DNA of 8,811 nucleotides from Planctomycetaceae bacterium (GCA_022614795.1 JAKEHX010000374.1:1-8811); one strand, 5' to 3'. Counted from the stretch's first letter, positions 1 through 5,088 are shown. Notes: generated by a model not told the origin, from the letters alone. Program-made: numbers and translations.

Positions 1-1148
1 GCCTTTTGCAAAAACCGCAGCATTAGCGGCACCTTCTGCTTGGTCGGTACGCGCTGGAAGTGCCGGTCTTCAAAGGCCCATAGCTTTTTGGGGTCGAAGC
101 TGGCAGGCGCTTTGGTCACGCGATCCAGAGTGAAATGCTGGATCATCTCCGCGCGAGAAAAATCCTCGGTCTTGTCATCGAGCGACCAGCCCAGCAGCAT
201 CAGGTAGTTGATGATCGCGTCGGGCAGGTAGCCAACCTCGCGGTAGAAATCGACGATCACCGGATTGAAGGTGTCTTCCTTGGCCTCCAAGCCGATGCGC
301 CTCGCGATTTCGGCCCCGTGGTCATAAAGCCGTTTGAACTCGGGGTTCTTCAGGTACTGGGCGATTTTTCGCTTGGAGAGTTTCTGCGGGCTGCCGGGCT
401 CGGCGACGTAAGGCAGGTGGGCGTAGACGGGCAGCGGATATTCGAGCGCCTGGGCGATGAAGATCTGCCGGGGCGTGTTCGAGAGGTGCTCGACCGCCCG
501 GATCACATGCGTGATGCCAAAGTCGAAATCATCGACGACGCTCGCCAGGTGATAGAGGCAGGTGCCATCGGCCCGCTGGATGACGTGGTCCTGCTCCTTG
601 TCCCAGTCGAATTCGCAGCGGCCGCGGATCGCGTCGTCGAAGATGCATTTCCCCTCGCGCGGGATCTTGAGGCGCACCACCTGCGTCCGCCCTTCGGCCG
701 CGAACTTCGCCGCCTGCTCGTCGGTCTCGGCCATCCAGCGGCGGCTATAGAGGAAGGCCTTCTTTTCGCGCTCGGCCGCTTCCCGCTCGGCTTTGAGTTC
801 GCCCTGCGTGGCGAAATCGCGGTAGGCCAGCCCCTTTTCGAGCAGTTTCTTCGCCGCCGCCTGATACCGGTCGAGACGCTGTGACTGAAAGTACAACCCG
901 CAAGGCCCGCGGCTGCCGCGGCCGTCGTCGGTGGGCCCTTCGTCCCAGTCGAGGCCGAGCCATTTGAAGCCATCGAGGATCGGCTGAAGGGCTTCGGCCA
1001 CGTTCCGCTCGGCGTCGGTGTCGTCGATCCGCAGCAGGAACTGGCCGCCGTGCTGGCGGGCAAAGAGCCAGTTGAACAGCGCGGTGCGGACGCCGCCGAT
1101 GTGCAGATAGCCGGTCGGGCTGGGAGCGAAACGGGTGCGGACCGTCAT
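1..1148 (-). CDS. gltX: Glutamyl-tRNA synthetase, 3' end beyond window
   Basis: This gene encodes the class I aminoacyl-tRNA synthetase that charges tRNA-Glu with glutamate in the cytoplasm. The reading frame is open from an ATG at 1148 down to base 3 and gives 382 residues. The family is usually about 470-500 residues, so the C-terminal anticodon-binding part is missing. Seen in the translation: the N-terminal ARS signature PSPTGYLHIGG with the HIGH-type box at residues 16-19, LLRIDDTDAER at about 39-49, the GITHVIRAVEHLSNTPRQ segment near 210-227, and the KMSKS-type loop as KLSKR at 256-260. The start is fixed by the conserved MTVRTRFAPSPTG beginning. There is no Shine-Dalgarno sequence, because the start codon directly abuts a GGGGGCT heptad array. 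Whether the enzyme is discriminating or also charges tRNA-Gln cannot be told from this part. Confidence 0.96.
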   Translation of the reverse strand, partial: MTVRTRFAPSPTGYLHIGGVRTALFNWLFARQHGGQFLLRIDDTDAERNVAEALQPILDGFKWLGLDWDEGPTDDGRGSRGPCGLYFQSQRLDRYQAAAKKLLEKGLAYRDFATQGELKAEREAAEREKKAFLYSRRWMAETDEQAAKFAAEGRTQVVRLKIPREGKCIFDDAIRGRCEFDWDKEQDHVIQRADGTCLYHLASVVDDFDFGITHVIRAVEHLSNTPRQIFIAQALEYPLPVYAHLPYVAEPGSPQKLSKRKIAQYLKNPEFKRLYDHGAEIARRIGLEAKEDTFNPVIVDFYREVGYLPDAIINYLMLLGWSLDDKTEDFSRAEMIQHFTLDRVTKAPASFDPKKLWAFEDRHFQRVPTKQKVPLMLRFLQK

Positions 1149-1192
1149 AGGGCTGGGGGCTAGGGCTGGGGGCTGGGGGCTGGGGGCTGGGG
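1149..1192. repeat. GGGGGCT heptad tandem array abutting gltX start
   Basis: On the plus strand the array reads as AGGGCT, GGGGGCT, AGGGCT and then three exact GGGGGCT units (1168-1188), ending in GGGG. The unit is 7 bp with two 6-bp variants. Its first base is adjacent to the gltX start codon on the minus strand. The gltX mRNA leader is therefore C-rich (AGCCCCC units) and has no purine-rich ribosome-binding site. The G-rich plus strand has at least four G-runs, so a G-quadruplex is possible; this is inferred from composition only. Such an array is prone to copy-number slippage. Confidence 0.9.
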
Positions 1193-1215
1193 AACGACTC
1201 AATTTAGTCGTTCCC
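1190..1215. promoter_or_regulatory. Perfect 10-bp hairpin in the gltX leader
   Basis: GGGAACGACT at 1190-1199 is followed by the 6-nt loop CAATTT and by AGTCGTTCCC at 1206-1215, a perfect 10-bp inverted repeat. Relative to gltX it lies about 42 nt upstream of the start codon, and its last base pairs overlap the G-run of the heptad array. No T-tract follows it on the minus strand, so it is not a canonical intrinsic terminator. It could be a leader structure, an operator or an end-of-message hairpin for the upstream membrane protein gene. Its function is unknown. Confidence 0.6.
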
Positions 1216-1237
1216 GCGCTCGGCGTCCTGCCGGGGT

Positions 1238-1370
1238 CGAATGTCGAATGTCGAAAGTCAAATGACGAATCAAATCCGAATGTCGAAACACGAATGTTGA
1301 ATTGCGACCAGCCTTCGTCATTCGGGCTTCCGTCATTCATTCGTCATTCTGTTTTCGTCATTCGACTTTA
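1238..1370. repeat. Heptad hairpin element A1 (GAATGTC family)
   Basis: The left part (1238-1312) carries GAATGTC at 1239-1245, 1246-1252 and 1278-1284 plus close variants such as GAAAGTC and GAATGTT. The right part (1313-1370) carries GTCATTC at 1317-1323, 1332-1338, 1343-1349 and 1357-1363. The two parts are approximate reverse complements and could fold into a long imperfect hairpin. The last right-arm heptad, GACTTTA at 1364-1370, contains the stop codon of the minus-strand membrane protein gene. The first 32 bases (1238-1269) are identical to 4147-4178 in element A3. Confidence 0.85.
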
Positions 1371-2573
1371 CGCTGCGCGCCGCTGTCCTTCCCGCCGGGC
1401 CAGCTTCTTCAGCCGCCGCCGCTCGGCCCGCGAGAGCCTCTCGCCGCCGTACGACTCGTGCTCGTCCTCGTCCTCTTCCTCGTCCTCGTAGTCGGCCGAT
1501 GACGCCGCCGACTTGCCAATGGCGGCCCCGGCCTTGGGCTGATTGCTGGATGCGGCGGCGCCGAACTTGAGCGGCGGGCCGGCGGACGTGCGGTCCGCGG
1601 CGACGGCTGGCTGATCTTCCGGCTCCTTCTCCGTTTTCAAGACTTTGAGCCTGGCCTTGGGCTTTTTCACGCCCCGCTTCCTATCGGGATCGATATGCAC
1701 CTTCAGCCGTCCGGTCGCGTCGAGATAGACATGGCGGGCGTTGAGGGCGACAGCCGAGAAGAGGGCGACGTGGGCGAGCAGCAGGACCGACGTGCGGACG
1801 ACCGAATCGACCAGCGGCCCATACACCGGCAGCATGTCGAGCACGCCCAAGCCGGCGATCAGATACAAGAGCCCCGCGATGGCCAGGGCGGCAATCGACG
1901 GCAAGGAACACCAGACTTCGATCGCCAGGCGAATCGCCAGCGTCCCAAAGAGCAGCCCGTACAGGGCGAGCCAGCTGATCGCAGCGGCCGCGGCAAGTGA
2001 GCCGTTTTCGAGCGTCTTGCCTGCCAGGGTCGCGATACCCAGGCCGAGGGCGTCGTGAACGCCCGTCGTCGCATCGAGGCTGGCCCAGGCCAGCGCCGCC
2101 GCCGTCCAGAGCCACACGCGATAACGCCCGCGATAGTCATCGACCCGGTGCATCCGAATCCCAAAGGTGACCAGCGACAGCACCGCTGCGGCGGCCAGCA
2201 GCATTGCCGCCAGCCAGTTGGCGACGCTGCCGTGCTGGGTCGCATCAAGGGCCGCGACGTGGGCCGCCCAAAGCGAATTGCTCTCCAGGTCGAGCGTTCG
2301 CGCGTGAATATGCACACACTCGATCGTGGCCGCCGCCGTCACGGCCAGCAGAATTGCCACGGCGGCCCACAGCGGGCGGACCGGCACCAGGTCGGTGACG
2401 CGGAGCTGACGCTCTTCGAGGACGGCCGGGGAATAGGCGCGGACAGGACCTTTGGCCGACCCGCTGCCGGAAGGCGCGGAGTCGGCGGATTCGGTCTCGG
2501 CAGGCTGGGCAAGCTCGTCCCTGAGCACGCGCCGCCGCCGCTCGTCGAGCTGGCCGCTGCGTCGAAAGTCCAT
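1368..2573 (-). CDS. Six-helix membrane protein with charged C-terminal tail, function unknown
   Basis: This 401-residue protein has no function that I can name. The sequence shows a basic N-terminal head (residues 1-20), a low-complexity linker, then about six hydrophobic helices at roughly 68-88, 117-140, 152-169, 193-217, 225-246 and 258-279. A long hydrophilic tail follows from about 285 to 401. The tail is rich in Lys, Ala and Pro, carries the acidic run DYEDEEEDEDEHE at 361-373, and ends in YGGERLSRAERRRLKK, a basic motif I associate with planctomycete hypothetical proteins. It is probably an inner-membrane protein with a cytoplasmic tail that may bind acidic or basic partners (inference). 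The ATG at 2573 is taken as the start; no clear Shine-Dalgarno precedes it, so the N-terminus is less certain. The stop codon lies inside a heptad repeat. The gene lies between tpx and gltX on the same strand, with gaps of 307 and 219 bp. Confidence 0.8.
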   Translation of the reverse strand: MDFRRSGQLDERRRRVLRDELAQPAETESADSAPSGSGSAKGPVRAYSPAVLEERQLRVTDLVPVRPLWAAVAILLAVTAAATIECVHIHARTLDLESNSLWAAHVAALDATQHGSVANWLAAMLLAAAAVLSLVTFGIRMHRVDDYRGRYRVWLWTAAALAWASLDATTGVHDALGLGIATLAGKTLENGSLAAAAAISWLALYGLLFGTLAIRLAIEVWCSLPSIAALAIAGLLYLIAGLGVLDMLPVYGPLVDSVVRTSVLLLAHVALFSAVALNARHVYLDATGRLKVHIDPDRKRGVKKPKARLKVLKTEKEPEDQPAVAADRTSAGPPLKFGAAASSNQPKAGAAIGKSAASSADYEDEEEDEDEHESYGGERLSRAERRRLKKLARREGQRRAA

Positions 2574-2778
2574 TTTCGTCGCGAATGGGAGAGATTTGGC
2601 GAGTCACTGCCAGAGCGATGGCTGGCTAGCGCCCCCAGGGACAATTCGGCACTCCCCAGGGTCAAACTGCACAAAGCTAAAACCGGCCCGCCGCAGCCGC
2701 AAGCCCCGCACTGCCAGCAGCGACCTTGCGGGTTAGCCAATCCTTACCTGGCCGTGAATCTGCCCGCCACCAGGTGCT
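2574..2778. other. Non-coding interval upstream of the membrane protein gene
   Basis: This part of the gap between the membrane protein gene and tpx shows no convincing gene or promoter. One inverted repeat is visible: CCGCAAG at 2697-2703 and CTTGCGG at 2725-2731, separated by 21 nt. CCCCAGGG occurs twice between 2630 and 2662. The remainder of the gap is the B1 heptad element. The promoter of the membrane protein gene should lie here on the minus strand, but no box pair stands out. Confidence 0.4.
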
Positions 2779-2870
2779 CAATTTGCAATTTGCAATTCCT
2801 GTTTTGCAACTTGCAATCGGAACCACAATCCATTGCAAATTGCAAAGTAGTAATTGCAAATTGCAAATTG
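2779..2870. repeat. Heptad hairpin element B1 (CAATTTG family)
   Basis: The element is exactly periodic: six heptads (2779-2820), an 8-nt loop (2821-2828), then six heptads (2829-2870). The outer two left units are CAATTTG and the outer two right units are CAAATTG, their exact reverse complement. Paired from outside inwards the arms match at 7, 7, 6, 5, 6 and 5 of 7 positions, which is 36 of 42. It lies 10 nt beyond the tpx stop codon on the minus strand, so it would form a large AU-rich hairpin at the end of the tpx message. No T-run follows. Its role as a terminator or stabiliser is inference. Confidence 0.9.
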
Positions 2871-2880
2871 GCTTCATGAC

Positions 2881-3399
2881 CTACAGAAGCCCCTTGAGCG
2901 CCTTTACCGCCGCGTCGTAGTTGGGCTCGTTGGTCACTTCCTTCACCGTCTCGGCATAGACCACCTTGCCATCCTTGTCGAGTACGAAGGCCCCGCGTGC
3001 TAGCAGCTTCAGCTCCTCGATCAGCATGCCGTAGTTCTGGCCGAACGACCGATTCTGGTAGTCGCTGCCGACCCGCATGTTGGTGATCCCCTCGGCCCCG
3101 CAAAAGCGGTTCATCGCAAAGGGGAGGTCCAGGCTGACCGTGACGGCATTCACCTTGTCTTTCAGCGACGCCAACTCTTCGTTGAACTTCTTCGTCTGGA
3201 TCTTGCACACGCCCGTATCGAGCGACGGCACGACGCTAATAAACGACGGCTTGCCTTTGAGATCGGCCTTGGTGATCGTCTTCAGGCCGTCCTGAAAATA
3301 ATGGATCGTAAAGTCCGGTGCCGGCTGGCCGGGCTTCACTTCGTTGCCGGCGAGGGTCATGGGGGTTCCCTTGAACGTAACGGCGCCTGAACGTGACAT
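2881..3399 (-). CDS. tpx: Thiol peroxidase (Tpx-type peroxiredoxin)
   Basis: The 172-residue product matches the atypical 2-Cys peroxiredoxin Tpx family in length and along its whole sequence. These enzymes reduce hydrogen peroxide and organic peroxides with thioredoxin as electron donor; here it is probably cytoplasmic, as no signal peptide is seen. Visible landmarks are FKGTPMTLAGNEVKPGQPAPDF at the N-terminus, the active site PSLDTGVC with the peroxidatic Cys65 and Thr62, the resolving Cys100 in LPFAMNRFCGAEG, and Arg135 in LLARGAFVLDKDG. These correspond to Cys61, Cys95 and Arg133 of the E. coli enzyme. The ATG at 3399 has a good AAGGAG at 3407-3412, seven bases upstream on the minus strand. 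The gene is divergent from the STAS gene and is followed by heptad element B1. Confidence 0.96.
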   Translation of the reverse strand: MSRSGAVTFKGTPMTLAGNEVKPGQPAPDFTIHYFQDGLKTITKADLKGKPSFISVVPSLDTGVCKIQTKKFNEELASLKDKVNAVTVSLDLPFAMNRFCGAEGITNMRVGSDYQNRSFGQNYGMLIEELKLLARGAFVLDKDGKVVYAETVKEVTNEPNYDAAVKALKGLL

Positions 3400-3466
3400 G
3401 CCTGGGCTCCTTCGCGGAAGAGAAGCGGGCAGGATCGCCCGCCATCGTGGTTACAGCCAAGCCGCC

Positions 3467-3495
3467 AGTATCGTGCTCGATCTGGCCGGTCACAA
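3467..3495 (-). promoter_or_regulatory. Possible sigma70-type promoter of tpx
   Basis: On the minus strand, TTGTGA (3490-3495) and GATACT (3467-3472) are separated by 17 bases and lie about 70 bases upstream of the tpx start. Each box matches the sigma70 consensus at four of six positions. It is placed correctly, but such a match can arise by chance. No palindrome for a peroxide-sensing regulator was recognised. Confidence 0.35.
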
Positions 3496-3507
3496 GGCGG
3501 GGCCGCC

Positions 3508-3586
3508 AAATGTCAAATGTCGAATGTCGAATGTCAGATGTCGCACTGAACGGACCTTCGACCTTCGACTATCGACCTTCGACAGA
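3508..3586. repeat. Heptad hairpin element A2 (GAATGTC / CCTTCGA)
   Basis: The left arm is five heptads in register from 3508 to 3542: AAATGTC twice, GAATGTC twice, then AGATGTC. After a 12-nt loop region comes a right arm of four heptads from 3555 to 3582: CCTTCGA, CCTTCGA, CTATCGA, CCTTCGA. Read in reverse complement the right arm is TCGAAGG-like, matching the left TCGAATG register at about six of seven positions per unit. It sits in the divergent gap between the tpx and STAS promoters and does not touch a stop codon. Confidence 0.85.
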
Positions 3587-3662
3587 CCAACCGCCAGACC
3601 CGCCGGGACCCGCCGAAACAGAAGCCGGCGTGCTAGCGTGACCTTCTCCGCCAATAATGCGA

Positions 3663-3689
3663 TCTAGCGGCTTGATATCGCCCGCTAGA
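3663..3689. promoter_or_regulatory. Operator-like palindrome over the STAS promoter
   Basis: TCTAGCGG (3663-3670) and CCGCTAGA (3682-3689) form a perfect 8-bp inverted repeat with an 11-base spacer. The spacer contains the -35 box TTGATA and the small palindrome GATATC. The symmetry and the spacing of about 1.8 helical turns between half-site centres fit a dimeric repressor or activator site. The regulator is not identified. Confidence 0.4.
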
Positions 3690-3699
3690 GTCGTAGAAT
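3672..3699 (+). promoter_or_regulatory. Sigma70-type promoter of the STAS gene
   Basis: TTGATA at 3672-3677 and TAGAAT at 3694-3699 are separated by 16 bases. Both boxes match the consensus at five of six positions. Transcription would start near 3706 and give a leader of roughly 58 nt before the ATG at 3764. Confidence 0.6.
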
Positions 3700-3750
3700 C
3701 GAGTCCTTGGGTTTGGGTTTCTGGGGCGGCCCGTTCTGGGCCCTTGCAAC

Positions 3751-3755
3751 GGAGG
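3751..3755 (+). promoter_or_regulatory. Shine-Dalgarno site deciding the STAS gene start
   Basis: GGAGG lies eight bases before the ATG at 3764. An upstream in-frame TTG at 3707 would add 19 residues that look like translated leader and has no such site, so 3764 is preferred. Confidence 0.8.
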
Positions 3756-3763
3756 CGGCGAGC

Positions 3764-4144
3764 ATGCTGCTCGAAGTAGCGCCCGAGTGGTCGGTGGAAA
3801 TCGACCGTGGGCCGGATTGGCTCTTCATTCGCTTGCGACCGCCGCGTCACGGCGACACCGGCGAAATCGGACTGGCCGAAATGATTTGGGAGAAACTCGA
3901 CCAGTCGTTCTGTCATCGCGTCGTGCTGGAGTTCGACGAAGTGACGTATCTCCGCAGCTGGCTCGTCGGCGAGCTGGTCAAGCTGCACAAGCGGCTGAGT
4001 TCGCAAGGGGGCATGATGCGGATCTGCGGCCTGTCGGAGGCCAATGCCGACGTGCTCCGCGCGTGCCGCCTCGACGATCGCTTCCCGGCTTATCGCACGC
4101 GGACCGACGCGGTCATGGGGCACCGCCCGCCGCAGCCGCGATAG
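3764..4144 (+). CDS. STAS-domain (anti-sigma-factor-antagonist-like) protein
   Basis: The 126-residue product is a single STAS domain. STAS proteins such as SpoIIAA act by protein-protein contact, typically binding an anti-sigma factor kinase when not phosphorylated. Seen here: beta strands WSVEIDRGPDWLFIRL near 9-24, the core HRVVLEFDEVTYLRS at about 51-65, a helix GELVKLHKRLSSQGG, then MMRICGLSEANADVLRACRLDDRFPAYRTRTDAV, which matches the C-terminal STAS pattern. The usual D-S-S-G phosphorylation loop is replaced by LRSWL. Ser65 may be a phosphoacceptor, but the second Ser and the Gly are absent, so regulation by a SpoIIAB-type kinase is doubtful. No kinase or sigma factor gene is next to it. 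The product is cytoplasmic. The stop TAG is followed three bases later by heptad element A3. Confidence 0.85.
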   Translation: MLLEVAPEWSVEIDRGPDWLFIRLRPPRHGDTGEIGLAEMIWEKLDQSFCHRVVLEFDEVTYLRSWLVGELVKLHKRLSSQGGMMRICGLSEANADVLRACRLDDRFPAYRTRTDAVMGHRPPQPR

Positions 4145-4146
4145 GG

Positions 4147-4270
4147 CGAATGTCGAATGTCGAAAGTCAAATGACGAAAGAATGACGAATGTCTAAATGA
4201 CGAAGAATCAGCATTCGTCATTTCCCCATTCGAAATTGATTCGTCATTCAGATTTCGACATTCGTCATTA
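4147..4270. repeat. Heptad hairpin element A3 between convergent genes
   Basis: The left arm begins three bases after the STAS stop and contains GAATGTC at 4148-4154, 4155-4161 and 4187-4193, with GAATGAC at 4180-4186. The right arm has GTCATTC and GACATTC units and ends at 4270. The innermost part is a perfect 10-bp stem, AAATGACGAA at 4195-4204 with TTCGTCATTT at 4214-4223, and a 9-nt loop. The outer arms of about 50 bp are imperfectly complementary. The right end contains the BON gene stop codon (4268-4270) as part of the last heptad. The first 32 bases repeat element A1 exactly. A bidirectional terminator role would suit this convergent position (inference). Confidence 0.88.
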
Positions 4271-4534
4271 TTCGGCGAGGCGCGCCTCAAATTCCGCCAC
4301 AGCCGGAGCGCGCCACTTCACCTCCAGGCAATTGTCGATCTCGCGCACCCCTTCGATGCGGCGGACGATTTCCTGCGCCATTTGCTTCTGGAAAAACGTC
4401 CCCACGACGCCCGACAATACTACTCGGCCGTCTTCAGTCTCAAACCGCAAATGGCGGCTGCTGAAATAGGGGTTAAGGGCGATGGCTCCTTCCACGCGCT
4501 CGGCGAGCGTGGTTTGAACAAGCATCAGTGGCAC
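4268..4534 (-). CDS. Small BON-domain protein
   Basis: The product is 88 residues from a GTG at 4534, or 85 from the ATG at 4525; neither start has a convincing Shine-Dalgarno site, so the start is uncertain. It is essentially one BON domain, the fold found in OsmY and in channel and secretin-associated proteins and thought to contact phospholipids or protein partners. The pattern is clear: VEGAIALNPYFSSRHLRF, then the hallmark VVLSGVVGTFFQKQMAQEIVRRIEGVREIDNCLEV at about 38-72, with the conserved Gly after LS and the GV before the last strand. There is no signal peptide or membrane segment, so unlike OsmY it is probably cytoplasmic. The stop codon TAA overlaps the first heptad of element A3 and is followed at once by an in-frame TGA. 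Confidence 0.85.
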   Translation of the reverse strand: MPLMLVQTTLAERVEGAIALNPYFSSRHLRFETEDGRVVLSGVVGTFFQKQMAQEIVRRIEGVREIDNCLEVKWRAPAVAEFEARLAE

Positions 4535-4755
4535 CCGAAAAAGCGTAAGCGGCGAGCAGTCCGCGCGTGACGACGGTCCTGCCCACTGTCCAACGGCATG
4601 GATGCCGCGGGCAGGCCACGCCGCCAGGACGTGACGAGCGGGTTCGCCTTATTTCGGCCTGGCCGGGTGCTAGCATTGAGTCTTCTTGGAAAAAAGGACG
4701 CGCAATTTGGGCAGCCATTGTCCATCGTGGGGATTGTAGGGGCAACCGCCCACTT
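4535..4755. other. Non-coding interval upstream of the BON gene
   Basis: This is the left part of the 419-bp divergent gap between the BON and zinc-ribbon genes; its right part holds element B2. Short open frames occur here, but none shows a family match, a coherent start signal or unbroken conservation-like features. No promoter for the BON gene could be singled out on the minus strand. Confidence 0.4.
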
Positions 4756-4855
4756 CAATTTGTAATGTTCAATGTTCAATTAGCAATTTAATTTGCAATC
4801 GGACCAGCAGCGAACAATTGCAAATTGGTCATTGAACATTGCAAATTGCAAATTG
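4756..4855. repeat. Heptad hairpin element B2 (CAATTTG family)
   Basis: The left arm from 4756 reads in sevens: CAATTTG, TAATGTT, CAATGTT, CAATTAG, CAATTTA, a 5-base remnant, then CAATCGG. The right arm in sevens up to 4855 is ACAATTG, CAAATTG, GTCATTG, AACATTG, CAAATTG, CAAATTG. The outer five heptad pairs match in reverse complement at 7, 5, 7, 5 and 6 of 7. The loop side begins with TTGCAATCGGA (4793-4803), also found at 2811-2821 in element B1. The element lies in a divergent gap, about 100 bp before the zinc-ribbon gene. Confidence 0.88.
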
Positions 4856-4882
4856 GCGAAGTAGCTCAGCCGTGTGCTCTCA

Positions 4883-4911
4883 TTGTGCCCCCTGACGATG
4901 GTCCCTAAACT
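4883..4911 (+). promoter_or_regulatory. Weak candidate promoter of the zinc-ribbon gene
   Basis: TTGTGC at 4883-4888 and TAAACT at 4906-4911 are spaced by 17 bases, about 43 bp before the ATG at 4954. The boxes match the sigma70 consensus at three and four of six positions. The position is right, but the match is weak. Confidence 0.25.
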
Positions 4912-4953
4912 GAACGCCCTGCACCATTCGCATCGCCCATCAAAGTCGCCGCC

Positions 4954-5088
4954 ATGAAAAGCCGCCCTCGCACGAAGTTCGTCCTTCAGCTCAAGAGCCG
5001 TCGTTGCCCCAAGTGCGGCGCGAAGATCAACAACCAGGTCAAGCGCTGTAAACGGTGTGCGGGACTTCTTTCCAAGCCCCGCAAGTAG
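4954..5088 (+). CDS. 44-residue basic zinc-ribbon protein
   Basis: This is a short frame from ATG 4954 to TAG 5088. The product is very basic, opening MKSRPRTKFVLQLKSRR and closing LLSKPRK. In between it carries CPKC (Cys18, Cys21) and CKRC (Cys32, Cys35) with ten residues between the pairs, the spacing of zinc-ribbon or treble-clef knuckles that bind one zinc ion. The arrangement CPKCGAKI...CKRCA resembles generic zinc-ribbon modules and small ribosomal proteins such as L40E. Binding to RNA, the ribosome or DNA is plausible from the charge but is inference. The Shine-Dalgarno is weak (AAAG 7-10 bases upstream). The methyltransferase gene follows after 61 bp, with a hairpin in between. Four correctly spaced cysteines in so short a frame argue against chance. 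Confidence 0.7.
   Translation: MKSRPRTKFVLQLKSRRCPKCGAKINNQVKRCKRCAGLLSKPRK

Noticed and set aside
135..884. A 249-codon open frame on the plus strand
   Set aside because: It is antisense to gltX, whose frame carries all class I synthetase signatures.
1149..1367. T-box riboswitch upstream of gltX
   Set aside because: No T-box sequence, specifier loop or terminator/antiterminator pair was seen; the leader consists of heptad repeats and one simple hairpin.
1238..1370. CRISPR array
   Set aside because: The repeating unit is only 7 bp, there are no unique spacers of 30-40 bp, and no cas genes are nearby.
2055..2879. A 274-codon open frame on the plus strand
   Set aside because: It is antisense to the membrane protein gene and runs into the B1 heptad element; it has no domain features.
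3707..3763. Upstream TTG start adding 19 residues to the STAS protein
   Set aside because: It lacks a Shine-Dalgarno site, starts almost at the predicted transcription start, and adds nothing to the STAS fold. GGAGG before ATG 3764 is far better.
4525..4779. A minus-strand frame with a single CPNC motif upstream of the BON gene
   Set aside because: There is only one cysteine pair, the beginning lies in the B2 repeat, and the end overlaps the BON gene in another frame. It looks like chance.
2779..4855. Heptad hairpins as ordinary rho-independent terminators
   Set aside because: The stems are AT-rich, very long and imperfect, and no T-tract follows them. Two of the five lie in divergent gaps where no transcript ends.
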